Shown piece after piece: positions 19,770-27,300 of a stretch of DNA of 31,062 nt. Numbering within the stretch: the first letter of the stretch is position 1; each line of letters begins with the position of its first letter. A program made the translations under genes and the position numbers. The notes beneath the pieces were generated by a model that made no database searches, was not told the DNA's origin, and saw nothing but the letters and a program-made list of their open reading frames with translations. The DNA is from a virus, in the IMG/VR virus record IMGVR_UViG_3300005664_000037, positions 1 through 31,062 of that record, one strand, 5' to 3'.

Positions 19770-20477
19770 ATGACTTTAAGAGACATGCTTTCTAGATCAC
19801 TACGACTAATCGGAGTGCTTGCCAGCGGTGAAACCGCTGATGGCTCTCAGATAGTTGATGCTATGGCATCAGTGAACGGAATGATTGATTCAATGAAAAA
19901 CGATGGGTTCATGATTTATGAATACCAAGAAGTTCCATTGTCGCTTATTTCAAGTCAGCAGTCTTACACTATCGGCGCCGGAGGAAACTTTGACGTCGCT
20001 AGGCCAAACGATATCGAAAAAGCAACATATCTGCTTGGCGATATCGAATACCCAGTAGAAATCATTACCTCATTGCAATGGGCAGAAATCTGCAACAAAG
20101 CTCAAACTTCTACAATTCCATGCAAATTATTTTACAACCCAGCTAGTCCGCTAGGGATCATAAACATTTGGCCGAAGCCAGAAGCTACGGGAACACTAAA
20201 ACTTTACACCACAAAACCCATTGAGAAATTCACATCAGTTAACGCTATTGTTGATTTGCCTCCTGGTTATGAAGATCTAATAGTTTACGGCGGCGCTGAG
20301 CGCATCGGTTCTGAGTACGGCAAAGAGCTTACGCCAAGTCAGATGAATATTTTAAGCAAAGCACGAGCAGGCATTTCGCGCAAAAATACTCAGCCTCAAT
20401 ACATGGAATGCGACCCAACTGGCGCAAACACTGGCTCTCATTACTCAAACCCAAACCGAATTTTCGGAGGGTCTTAA
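19770..20477 (+). CDS. Head completion / DNA stabilisation protein (P22 gp4-like)
   Basis: 235 residues from the ATG at 19770 (MTLRDMLSRSLRLIGVL), chosen because GTGAGG lies just upstream; the frame is open a further 27 nt. Features of the gp4 tail-accessory family: SRSLRLIGVLASGETADGSQ at the start, ASVNGMIDSMKNDG, the VARPNDIEKATY strand region and LPPGYEDLIVYGGAERIGSE (about 170-189). In P22 gp4 binds the portal and seals packaged DNA; it also has muralytic activity, which cannot be judged here. The stop is immediately followed by the gp10-like ATG. Confidence 0.85.
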   Translation: MTLRDMLSRSLRLIGVLASGETADGSQIVDAMASVNGMIDSMKNDGFMIYEYQEVPLSLISSQQSYTIGAGGNFDVARPNDIEKATYLLGDIEYPVEIITSLQWAEICNKAQTSTIPCKLFYNPASPLGIINIWPKPEATGTLKLYTTKPIEKFTSVNAIVDLPPGYEDLIVYGGAERIGSEYGKELTPSQMNILSKARAGISRKNTQPQYMECDPTGANTGSHYSNPNRIFGGS

Positions 20478-21980
20478 ATGAATTGGATGGATCTTAAAGG
20501 CTTCGTAGGTCCTTCAAATGCGCTATCTGCTAAGAGTATCGACTATCAACGTACTGTGAACATGTACGCTGAAATGATCGAGTCTGGAAGCGGTAAGGAT
20601 GGACAGCAAGCTTATTTAAAATCATGTCCTGGTTTAGTTGAGCTATTCACAATATCTGCTATTTACAACTACCCTATTCGCTTAATTCACCCTTGTGCAA
20701 ACGGCGGATTCTTTGTTGTTTCCGAAACTGAATTATATCTTTGCACTGAAACAGGCGGCGTTTGGTCTAAGAATCTTGTGAACGGCATCACTGGCGTGTT
20801 TACAACAAACACAGGACCAGTTCGAGCGGCTACATCTCTAGTTGGCGATGAAGAAATTGTAGTTTTTGTCGATGGCAAAGATTGCTATTTGTATTTATAC
20901 GATGCTGGAATAGACACTACGTTCTGGGCTCTATTTGCGGCTTATGGATATGTTGGAGTAGCCAATGCATCACACGTAAAATACATCGACGGATATTTCG
21001 TCTTTAATCAAGGCGGAACGAATCAGTTCTATGTATCAGATTACGCATCTTTCAACATCGATCCTTTAAGCTTTGCATCGGCTGAGGGCGATCCAGACAA
21101 CATTGAAGCAATTGAAGTTATCAATAGAAATCTAATTATACTTAACACGACATCTACAGAAATTTGGTATAATTCAGGCAATGCAGATTTTCCATTTGAA
21201 AGAATCTCGGGCGGGTTCTTTGAAATAGGCATTCTTGCAAAATACAGTATCGCTAAGGATACCGAAAACGGTTATTTCTTATCAAAAACTAAGTCTGGCG
21301 ACAGTGAAGTTATCATGCTTAGCGGTCTTAACTACCGAAGAATTAGCACTCATGCGCTCGAAACTAAGATTAAGACCTATGCAAACCCACAGAATGCCAC
21401 AGGGTACGTTTATAAATCTAAAGGCCATACTTTCTATGTCTTAACATTTGATGAAGCTACGTGGGCGTATGACGTGTCCACTGGCATGTGGGCTGAGCGT
21501 GCTGCTCTTGTGAATGGCGAGTACACTCGAGAGAGGATTGATTGCTACGGATATATCGAATCAATGCGCTTGCAAGTCGTCGGCGATCGATCAAATAGCA
21601 AAGTTTACGTTTTATCAGATGATGCTTACTCGCTTAACGGCGACGTTTTATGTCGTGAGCGCACATCGCCCACAATTTCAGCTGGCGGCGCTTTGATGCT
21701 AAATAACGCGCTCATGGTTGAGTGCGAAGTTGGCGTAGGTCTTAACGGCAATGTCCAAGGCTCTGATCCAATGATCATGCTTACGTGGTCTGATGACGGC
21801 GGCAAAACTTGGTCTAATGGTCGCACTAAAAGCTTAGGTAAAATCGGTGAAGCTAGAAAACGAATCATATTTGAGCGCCTAGGTTCATGCAGACAAAGAA
21901 TCTATAAATTAAGAATCACTGATCCAGTTCCCGTGGACCTGCTCTCTGCAAAAGTTAGCTTTGATGTGGGGGCTGCGTAA
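20478..21980 (+). CDS. Packaged DNA stabilisation protein / tail hub (P22 gp10-like)
   Basis: 500 residues, close to P22 gp10 (472). It opens DLKGFVGPSNALSAKSIDYQ then RTVNMYAEMIESGSGKDGQQ and YLKSCPGL, the signature opening of this family, followed by beta-propeller-like repeats (GGFFVVSETELYLCTETGG, WYNSGNADFPFERISGGFFE). It ends with LTWSDDGGKTWSNGRTKSLG, also characteristic. Known role: hexameric hub below gp4, to which the tailspike and needle attach. It is immediately downstream of the gp4-like gene with no gap. Confidence 0.9.
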   Translation: MNWMDLKGFVGPSNALSAKSIDYQRTVNMYAEMIESGSGKDGQQAYLKSCPGLVELFTISAIYNYPIRLIHPCANGGFFVVSETELYLCTETGGVWSKNLVNGITGVFTTNTGPVRAATSLVGDEEIVVFVDGKDCYLYLYDAGIDTTFWALFAAYGYVGVANASHVKYIDGYFVFNQGGTNQFYVSDYASFNIDPLSFASAEGDPDNIEAIEVINRNLIILNTTSTEIWYNSGNADFPFERISGGFFEIGILAKYSIAKDTENGYFLSKTKSGDSEVIMLSGLNYRRISTHALETKIKTYANPQNATGYVYKSKGHTFYVLTFDEATWAYDVSTGMWAERAALVNGEYTRERIDCYGYIESMRLQVVGDRSNSKVYVLSDDAYSLNGDVLCRERTSPTISAGGALMLNNALMVECEVGVGLNGNVQGSDPMIMLTWSDDGGKTWSNGRTKSLGKIGEARKRIIFERLGSCRQRIYKLRITDPVPVDLLSAKVSFDVGAA

Positions 21981-22471
21981 TGCCTGCTATTAATTCACTT
22001 GGCTTTGAAGTTCCATATAGAGAGGCAATGGTTGATAAGGCCAGCGCTTTATTAACAGTCGTATGGCAGCAATTTTTCACATTGCTACATTTACGACTTG
22101 CTCCGCTTGGCATCGAGCTATCGTGTCCACTAGCAAATAACGTAAGTGTTGCTGCAGATATTTCAGGTATGGTTTTTAATTCTACAAAAACTAACCACGC
22201 GGTAGTTGAATATTTAATTCAGCGAATTACAACCGGAGGCGGCGCTACGGCGCTTTATGCTGCTGGCGCGTTTCACGTTGTTTACAAAGCTAGTGCTGGC
22301 ACTTGGCACATCGTCGCTATTGGCACTCCTGGTCCTGATTCACATGGAATCACTTTCACAATTACTACAAGCGGCCAAGTTCAATACGCAAGTACGAACA
22401 TCACAGGCACTGCAAACGTTTCTAAAATCACATGGCGGGCGCGAACGCTAGCTGCAAAGGTGGCGTCATGA
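21980..22471 (+). CDS. Structural protein of unknown role after the tail hub
   Basis: Encodes 163 residues. It starts on the TAATG overlap with the hub gene. The first 50 residues are helical (YREAMVDKASALLTVVWQQF). The rest is beta-rich (MVFNSTKTNHAVVEYLIQRI, TFTITTSGQVQYASTNI) like a small beta-sandwich. Genes of this shape, with a FNSTKT..A.V.Y.I.R strand pattern, recur next to gp10 homologues in podoviruses. In P22 this slot holds the needle gene 26, but the long coiled coil of a needle is absent here. Confidence 0.6.
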   Translation: MPAINSLGFEVPYREAMVDKASALLTVVWQQFFTLLHLRLAPLGIELSCPLANNVSVAADISGMVFNSTKTNHAVVEYLIQRITTGGGATALYAAGAFHVVYKASAGTWHIVAIGTPGPDSHGITFTITTSGQVQYASTNITGTANVSKITWRARTLAAKVAS

Positions 22472-22806
22472 GCGATCTATTTCTTAAATACAAAAAAGAA
22501 CGTGAAGGCATTGAGTTCATCGAAGCTGATGGCGCTTTCATAACTTACAAATTCTTAAATGATTTTTGCTACATCGAAGACATTTATTGTGAGCCTCAAC
22601 TTAGGAAGACAGGACTAGCACACGACTTATCAAAACAAGTTGAAAAAATCGCATCAGATAAGGGCTTTAAAAAACTACTCGGTAGCGTGGATGTTTCAAG
22701 ATCAAATCCAGAGCGAAGTCTTATCGCTTGTTTCAACGACGGTTTTAAAATCTTAAATTTACAAGGAAGCGTAATCTGGCTTCAAAAGGAGATTGTCAAT
22801 GGGTAG
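22468..22806 (+). CDS. GNAT-acetyltransferase-like protein in the virion gene block
   Basis: 112 residues from the ATG at 22468, which overlaps the previous stop (ATGA). The core FCYIEDIYCEPQLRKTGLAH followed by DLSKQVEKIASDKGFKKLLG (about 31-70) follows the GNAT pattern: strand 4, the acetyl-CoA loop (normally Q/RxxGxG/A, here QLRKTGLA) and helix 3. It is shorter than most GNATs and lacks much of the N-terminal part. It occupies the place of P22 gene 14, just ahead of the gp7-like ejection gene. It may modify a virion protein or be a structural protein that has kept the fold. Confidence 0.6.
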   Translation: MSDLFLKYKKEREGIEFIEADGAFITYKFLNDFCYIEDIYCEPQLRKTGLAHDLSKQVEKIASDKGFKKLLGSVDVSRSNPERSLIACFNDGFKILNLQGSVIWLQKEIVNG

Positions 22807-23422
22807 CGTAATCAGCGATGTAAGCAACGGCCTAAATAATCTACACGGAAACATGACTGATGCCGTGGGCATTACCAACTATTCAGGCGAACGAGCTCTA
22901 GGAGCTCAGCAAGCTGCAACGAATGCGGCAAACCAAACAATGTCGCAAATGTATCAGCAACAACGCGCTGATATGGAACCATGGCGTGCAGCCGGTGCGA
23001 CTGCGCTAACGGGTCTTCAAGGCGACTTCATGAAGGATTGGCAGAAAGATCCAAGCTACCAATTTAATCTTAATGAGGGCAACAAGGCGATCAATTCGGC
23101 AGCAGCAGCGCGTGGACTTGGCAACTCAGGAGCGACACTTAAGGCGCTCACTAAATATGGTAGTGACTATGCATCGAACGAATATCAAAAAGTTTACGAC
23201 AGAAATTTCAATCGACTATCAACTCTTGCTGGATACGGAAACAATGCATCAAGTACCAATTCTGCAAACGCTGGAGCTTACGGCCAGGGTGTCGCCGCAA
23301 ATCAAATCGGAATGGGCAACGCAAACGCCGCAAACGCAATGGCTGGTGCAAACCGAATGACGGGCCTTCTAAATACGGGAATTAAAGCGGCTGGCGCGTA
23401 CTACGGCGGAGGGATGGGCTAA
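22799..23422 (+). CDS. DNA transfer / ejection protein (P22 gp7-like)
   Basis: 207 residues from the ATG at 22799 (AGGAG 7 nt upstream). The Ala/Gly/Asn-rich helical sequence has the pattern QQQRADMEPWRAAGATAL, then DPSYQFNLNEGNKAINSAAA, RGLGNSGATLKALTKYGSDY and RNFNRLSTLAGYG, which I recognise from gp7-type DNA transfer proteins. Known role: stored in the capsid, expelled at infection and helps form a conduit across the cell envelope. The C-terminal AGAYYGGGMG is typical. It overlaps the neighbours on both sides. Confidence 0.82.
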   Translation: MGSVISDVSNGLNNLHGNMTDAVGITNYSGERALGAQQAATNAANQTMSQMYQQQRADMEPWRAAGATALTGLQGDFMKDWQKDPSYQFNLNEGNKAINSAAAARGLGNSGATLKALTKYGSDYASNEYQKVYDRNFNRLSTLAGYGNNASSTNSANAGAYGQGVAANQIGMGNANAANAMAGANRMTGLLNTGIKAAGAYYGGGMG

Positions 23423-24492
23423 TGGCATCAATCGACTCTAGTATCTATGGAAAATTCGACACTGTAGATCTCGGCGGAAGTTTTGAGAGCGGAATGCGCT
23501 TAGGCGACATGATCAAACAACGCCGAAACGCCCAAGAGGTTCAAAGCGCTTATAAGGCAGGCATGGTTGAAAATCCTGACGGTACTTACAAGCAAGACAT
23601 GGGTATAACACTGAGCGAACTTGCAAAAAGAGGACACGCTCAAGAGTACACATCATTAGCGCAACAGCAAAAAGATCAACAAGCCGCTCAGCTAAAACAA
23701 CAAAGAGAACAAAAACAATTTGAAGAAGAAGAGATTACAAAAGCAGCGTGGATGTCAAACGATCAACCATCGTATACCGCTGCTATCGAAAAACTTGCGT
23801 CCAATAAAATAGATACGTCAAAAATTCCAAAAGAGTACAATCCTCAATTTATTGATCAAGTTCGCAGACAGACTCTGACTGTGAAAGAACGATTAGATGA
23901 ATTGGATAAGCAAGCTAGATTAAAAATTGAACAAGACAAGTTAGGAATTGAAAGAACAAAAGCCGGTGCAAAATCTGGTGGAGCGGAAGGCCGCAAGGCT
24001 CTAGATAAAGATTTCGCTAAGGACTACAATGATTGGACTACTGGAGCCGCAAAACGCTCTAGAAATGAAATCCAAAAACTTGAGGGCGTAGTTGAAAGAC
24101 TAAAAGAAAACAAGGGAACTACGGGCGGTTTAACTGGAATGTTCGGCGACCGATTAACATCTGACGACGTACTTAAAAACAGGGCCGACGTTCAACAGTC
24201 AGCGATGACACTGATTAAGCAATTACTATCAGGCGCGACATCTGACACTGATAGAAAGGCAATTGTTGATACTTTGTGGAACGAGGCGGATTCAACCGAA
24301 AATAATATCGGTAGAATTGAGCGCTTTGTGGTTGATATGAAAAATCGAGCAGATGACTACGACGCAAAAGCTTCGTTCTTCGAAAAAAATAATACACTTG
24401 GAGGCTATAAAGCTTTTCCAGATTCTAACTCGCCAAAAGGCCCACTTAAACCGCAAAACGTTGCTGCGACAAAACCAAGTTGGGCAAAATAA
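23422..24492 (+). CDS. Internal virion / ejection protein (P22 gp20 position)
   Basis: Encodes 356 residues, mostly helical with a Gln/Lys/Glu-rich coiled coil at about 70-110 (QQQKDQQAAQLKQQREQKQF) and another near 160-175. No enzyme motif is present. It starts on the stop of the gp7-like gene and ends overlapping the next gene (TAATG). By order it corresponds to the second of the three P22 ejection proteins. The family assignment rests on position, composition and size. Confidence 0.65.
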   Translation: MASIDSSIYGKFDTVDLGGSFESGMRLGDMIKQRRNAQEVQSAYKAGMVENPDGTYKQDMGITLSELAKRGHAQEYTSLAQQQKDQQAAQLKQQREQKQFEEEEITKAAWMSNDQPSYTAAIEKLASNKIDTSKIPKEYNPQFIDQVRRQTLTVKERLDELDKQARLKIEQDKLGIERTKAGAKSGGAEGRKALDKDFAKDYNDWTTGAAKRSRNEIQKLEGVVERLKENKGTTGGLTGMFGDRLTSDDVLKNRADVQQSAMTLIKQLLSGATSDTDRKAIVDTLWNEADSTENNIGRIERFVVDMKNRADDYDAKASFFEKNNTLGGYKAFPDSNSPKGPLKPQNVAATKPSWAK

Positions 24493-26741
24493 TGAAGACG
24501 TTTACTGTTAGAAACGATTCAGGACAAGAGTTTCAAGTCGATGAAAACAAAGTAAGCGCCGCTGAAAAAGACGGATTTCTGCCTTTGGTTTCAAAAGGCG
24601 ATGAAATTCATCGAGTCGCATACAATGACATCAAGCTAGCTCAGCGTGATGGCTTTGAACCATTTGATCCAAGTAATTACGATTCAGAAAATATAGAAAA
24701 AACAAAAGCAAAGTCAGCAAATAATTTAAAAGGCGCTGGAAATTTCGTAATGGATAAAGTTGTCGACCCGGCAATGACTGCGCTTGATTATCCACAAGCT
24801 CCGCTTAGACAACTAATGGCCGCGCCAGCGAAAATTGCAAAGGGCGATTTCATCGGCGCTATTGCTGATCCAATTAGGCAACTAGGTCGATCCCCAAAAG
24901 AAGCGCCAACTTCTGCGCAAGTATTAGAAATGTACGGAGTTCCAAAAGAGAAAAAAGTTTCGCCGATTGGCGTGACAAATCCTCTGATGGCAACCAGCTA
25001 CGAAATGAATCCAGATGATGAGGACCCAACAAACGAGACTATTTATCCAAGCTCTCAAGGAGCCATGTTGCTCGACACCGTCGTAGGCGGTGAAGGAATT
25101 AACTTAGTCACAAAAGGCATTGGCAAGGTTGGCAAGGGAATCAGTAAAACAGCTCAAGCCGTGGCCGAGGCGACAAGCCCTGCCCGATCAAAAGCTCAAA
25201 CTGAAGCAATTATCGAGGCCGCAAAACGCATCGGCGTTAAAGTTACGCCAGCTATGTTAGACGATACAAAATTCGTTCAACGTTTAGAATACACTCTAGC
25301 AAATTCACCGAGCGGCGTTGGGCAATCGATCGCAAGAAAGCAAGATGCGGTTGCCAAAGGAATGCAGACTGCTGCAAAAAATTTAACTTCTGAGGCCACG
25401 ACTTTAAGTCCGTACGATATTGGCGAAGGTTTTAAAAAAGGCATAAACGCAAGCGTTGCAGAGCGCCTTGACCCAATTTCAGAGACTTTTAACGAGATAT
25501 CTAAAAACACTCAAGCGTCTAAAATAACTCCTGAGTCTAAACAAGCAATTGTTAGAAATATTCTTAAATTAGATGACTACCGATTAACTGCTGGACAGGG
25601 CCGACCATCGCAATATGTTGAAATGCTTGGTCGCGCAGAGAACGCCAACGATGTTAAAAAAATAATTTCATACATTAACGATGACTTAAAAACAGTTTCT
25701 GGACCTGAAAAATTCACGCTCATCCAAATGAAGGACAAGCTTCTTAATCTAGAGAAAAACACTGTCACTCGCGCTGCTGTTCAAACTGCCAGGGATCTTG
25801 GTATGAAAGGAAAAGAAGGCGAGCAAATCGGTAAACAGCTAATGGCCGATCTTAAGGGTGCTAGAAAAGGCTACGCTGAGCTCTCAAGTGATTTAAAAAA
25901 TGCATCAGAAAGCGCTCGTCTTAAATCAGGCGGTCCGCTAGACACATTAGATAAAATCGAAAAAATTCCTAGCGAAAATATTCAATCAAAGTTTTTCAAC
26001 GTTGATAACAATAGGCAATTAAAAGCTTTGCAAGAAAAGTTTCCGGAGCAATTCGATTTATTACGCCAAGGAAAACTAAAAGACATCGCAGAGAAATCAA
26101 TCGACTACTCGCTTAAGGGAAAAGGCGAAACATCGACGGCTAATTTCTTAAAAGAACTTAGAAACCTAAACCCCGAAGCTAAACAAATGCTTTTCGGTAA
26201 AAACTCTCAAGCTATTGATGACCTAAAAACCCTTCAAAGCTCGTTGCCAGAGAATTTCAATCCTCCCAGTTCTGCAAATCAGATGGGCTGGAAAGACGCC
26301 ATTGTGCAAAACGTGAAAGACGTTCCAAACTATGTTCTCTACCGTGGAGCCACTAGCAATCTTGGGAAAAAAATATCAGAAGGCACTGCTCGCGCAGTAA
26401 ACGCATCCAAAGACATTCCAGAAATTCCAGAATCGCTAAGACAAGTTCCAAATTTAGCGGGAAAGAGTTCGTCAATACTAAACGAATTTAGTCGCGGCGG
26501 AATTCAATCGGTAGCTAGCAATGAGCCAACCAAAGGCCCCGAAAAGTGGATAAGAGAAGGCTCTAAAAAACTATTAGAATCTGACTCATCAATTTCACCG
26601 GAAATCATTGAGCGACTTAAAAAAGACATAAAAGGCCGTGAGCTTTTATACCAAGCTTCGGATGTCTCACCAAACTCAAAAGCAATGGAAAACATCAAAA
26701 AGAAAATCAGAACTGGTTATCTAAACAAAGGAGATCAGTAG
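24492..26741 (+). CDS. Large ejection protein (P22 gp16 position)
   Basis: 749 residues from the ATG at 24492; an upstream in-frame TTG at 24480 lies inside the previous gene. The N-terminal 60 residues are a small repeat-like domain (FTVRNDSGQEFQVDENKVSA, VAYNDIKLAQRDGFEPFD). A Pro/Ala-rich membrane-active-looking segment follows (QAPLRQLMAAPAKIAKGDFI), then about 500 residues of helical, Lys/Glu-rich sequence. No lytic transglycosylase or metallopeptidase motif is visible. As the last of the three ejection genes it matches P22 gp16, needed for DNA entry across the inner membrane. It could carry an unrecognised enzyme domain. Confidence 0.65.
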   Translation: MKTFTVRNDSGQEFQVDENKVSAAEKDGFLPLVSKGDEIHRVAYNDIKLAQRDGFEPFDPSNYDSENIEKTKAKSANNLKGAGNFVMDKVVDPAMTALDYPQAPLRQLMAAPAKIAKGDFIGAIADPIRQLGRSPKEAPTSAQVLEMYGVPKEKKVSPIGVTNPLMATSYEMNPDDEDPTNETIYPSSQGAMLLDTVVGGEGINLVTKGIGKVGKGISKTAQAVAEATSPARSKAQTEAIIEAAKRIGVKVTPAMLDDTKFVQRLEYTLANSPSGVGQSIARKQDAVAKGMQTAAKNLTSEATTLSPYDIGEGFKKGINASVAERLDPISETFNEISKNTQASKITPESKQAIVRNILKLDDYRLTAGQGRPSQYVEMLGRAENANDVKKIISYINDDLKTVSGPEKFTLIQMKDKLLNLEKNTVTRAAVQTARDLGMKGKEGEQIGKQLMADLKGARKGYAELSSDLKNASESARLKSGGPLDTLDKIEKIPSENIQSKFFNVDNNRQLKALQEKFPEQFDLLRQGKLKDIAEKSIDYSLKGKGETSTANFLKELRNLNPEAKQMLFGKNSQAIDDLKTLQSSLPENFNPPSSANQMGWKDAIVQNVKDVPNYVLYRGATSNLGKKISEGTARAVNASKDIPEIPESLRQVPNLAGKSSSILNEFSRGGIQSVASNEPTKGPEKWIREGSKKLLESDSSISPEIIERLKKDIKGRELLYQASDVSPNSKAMENIKKKIRTGYLNKGDQ

Positions 26742-26742
26742 G

Positions 26743-27300
26743 ATGGCAATTTTATTAAGTCCCTCGCCTAGGTTACGGTTTGTCGATCAAAACGGTGATC
26801 CGCTAGCTGCGGGCAAGGTTTACACTTATGCAGCTGGGACATTAAACCCAGCGATCACTTACTCAAACAAAGACGGTGCGGAAAACACTAATCCAGTCAT
26901 CCTAGATGCTGCGGGAAAAGGTGATTTTTGGATTTTGGACAACATCTCTTATAAATACGTAGTCAAAGATTTGAATGACGCTGATATAGAAACTATCGAT
27001 GACATTTCAATTCCAGAAGTTACTGGTGGTGGCGGAGGCGGAGGCGGAACTCCACTGCGTTCTGGCGTTCAAGCTATCTCAAATGGCGCGAGTGTTGTTG
27101 ATATCACTTTCTCAAGCGCGGTTGATGATACGACTTACCGAATTCCAGCGCCTTCGTTCATAAATACAACTGACACAGATCCAATTAATTTTTCATACAC
27201 AATCACAGAAAAAACAGTCGACGGTTTTAAGATAAAATTAGGCGCGCCGGCTGATTCTGCTAACTACAAAGTGGAGTATTCAGTTCATGAAAACACTTAA
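26743..27300 (+). CDS. Tail fibre/spike adaptor with virion-binding N-terminal domain
   Basis: 185 residues. Residues 1-85 (LRFVDQNGDPLAAGKVYTYA, then NTNPVILDAAGKGDFWIL and YKYVVKDLNDADIETID) match the N-terminal domain shared by many podoviral fibres and spikes, the part that docks to the tail. Eight glycines (about 94-101) form a hinge. The C-terminal 80 residues are a separate beta-sandwich, like receptor-binding modules of the GVxxIxxGxxxVxITFSxAV type. Having dock, hinge and one small domain, it is either a short fibre or an adaptor for the long fibre encoded next, whose start overlaps by 14 nt. GGAG precedes the ATG. Confidence 0.7.
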   Translation: MAILLSPSPRLRFVDQNGDPLAAGKVYTYAAGTLNPAITYSNKDGAENTNPVILDAAGKGDFWILDNISYKYVVKDLNDADIETIDDISIPEVTGGGGGGGGTPLRSGVQAISNGASVVDITFSSAVDDTTYRIPAPSFINTTDTDPINFSYTITEKTVDGFKIKLGAPADSANYKVEYSVHENT

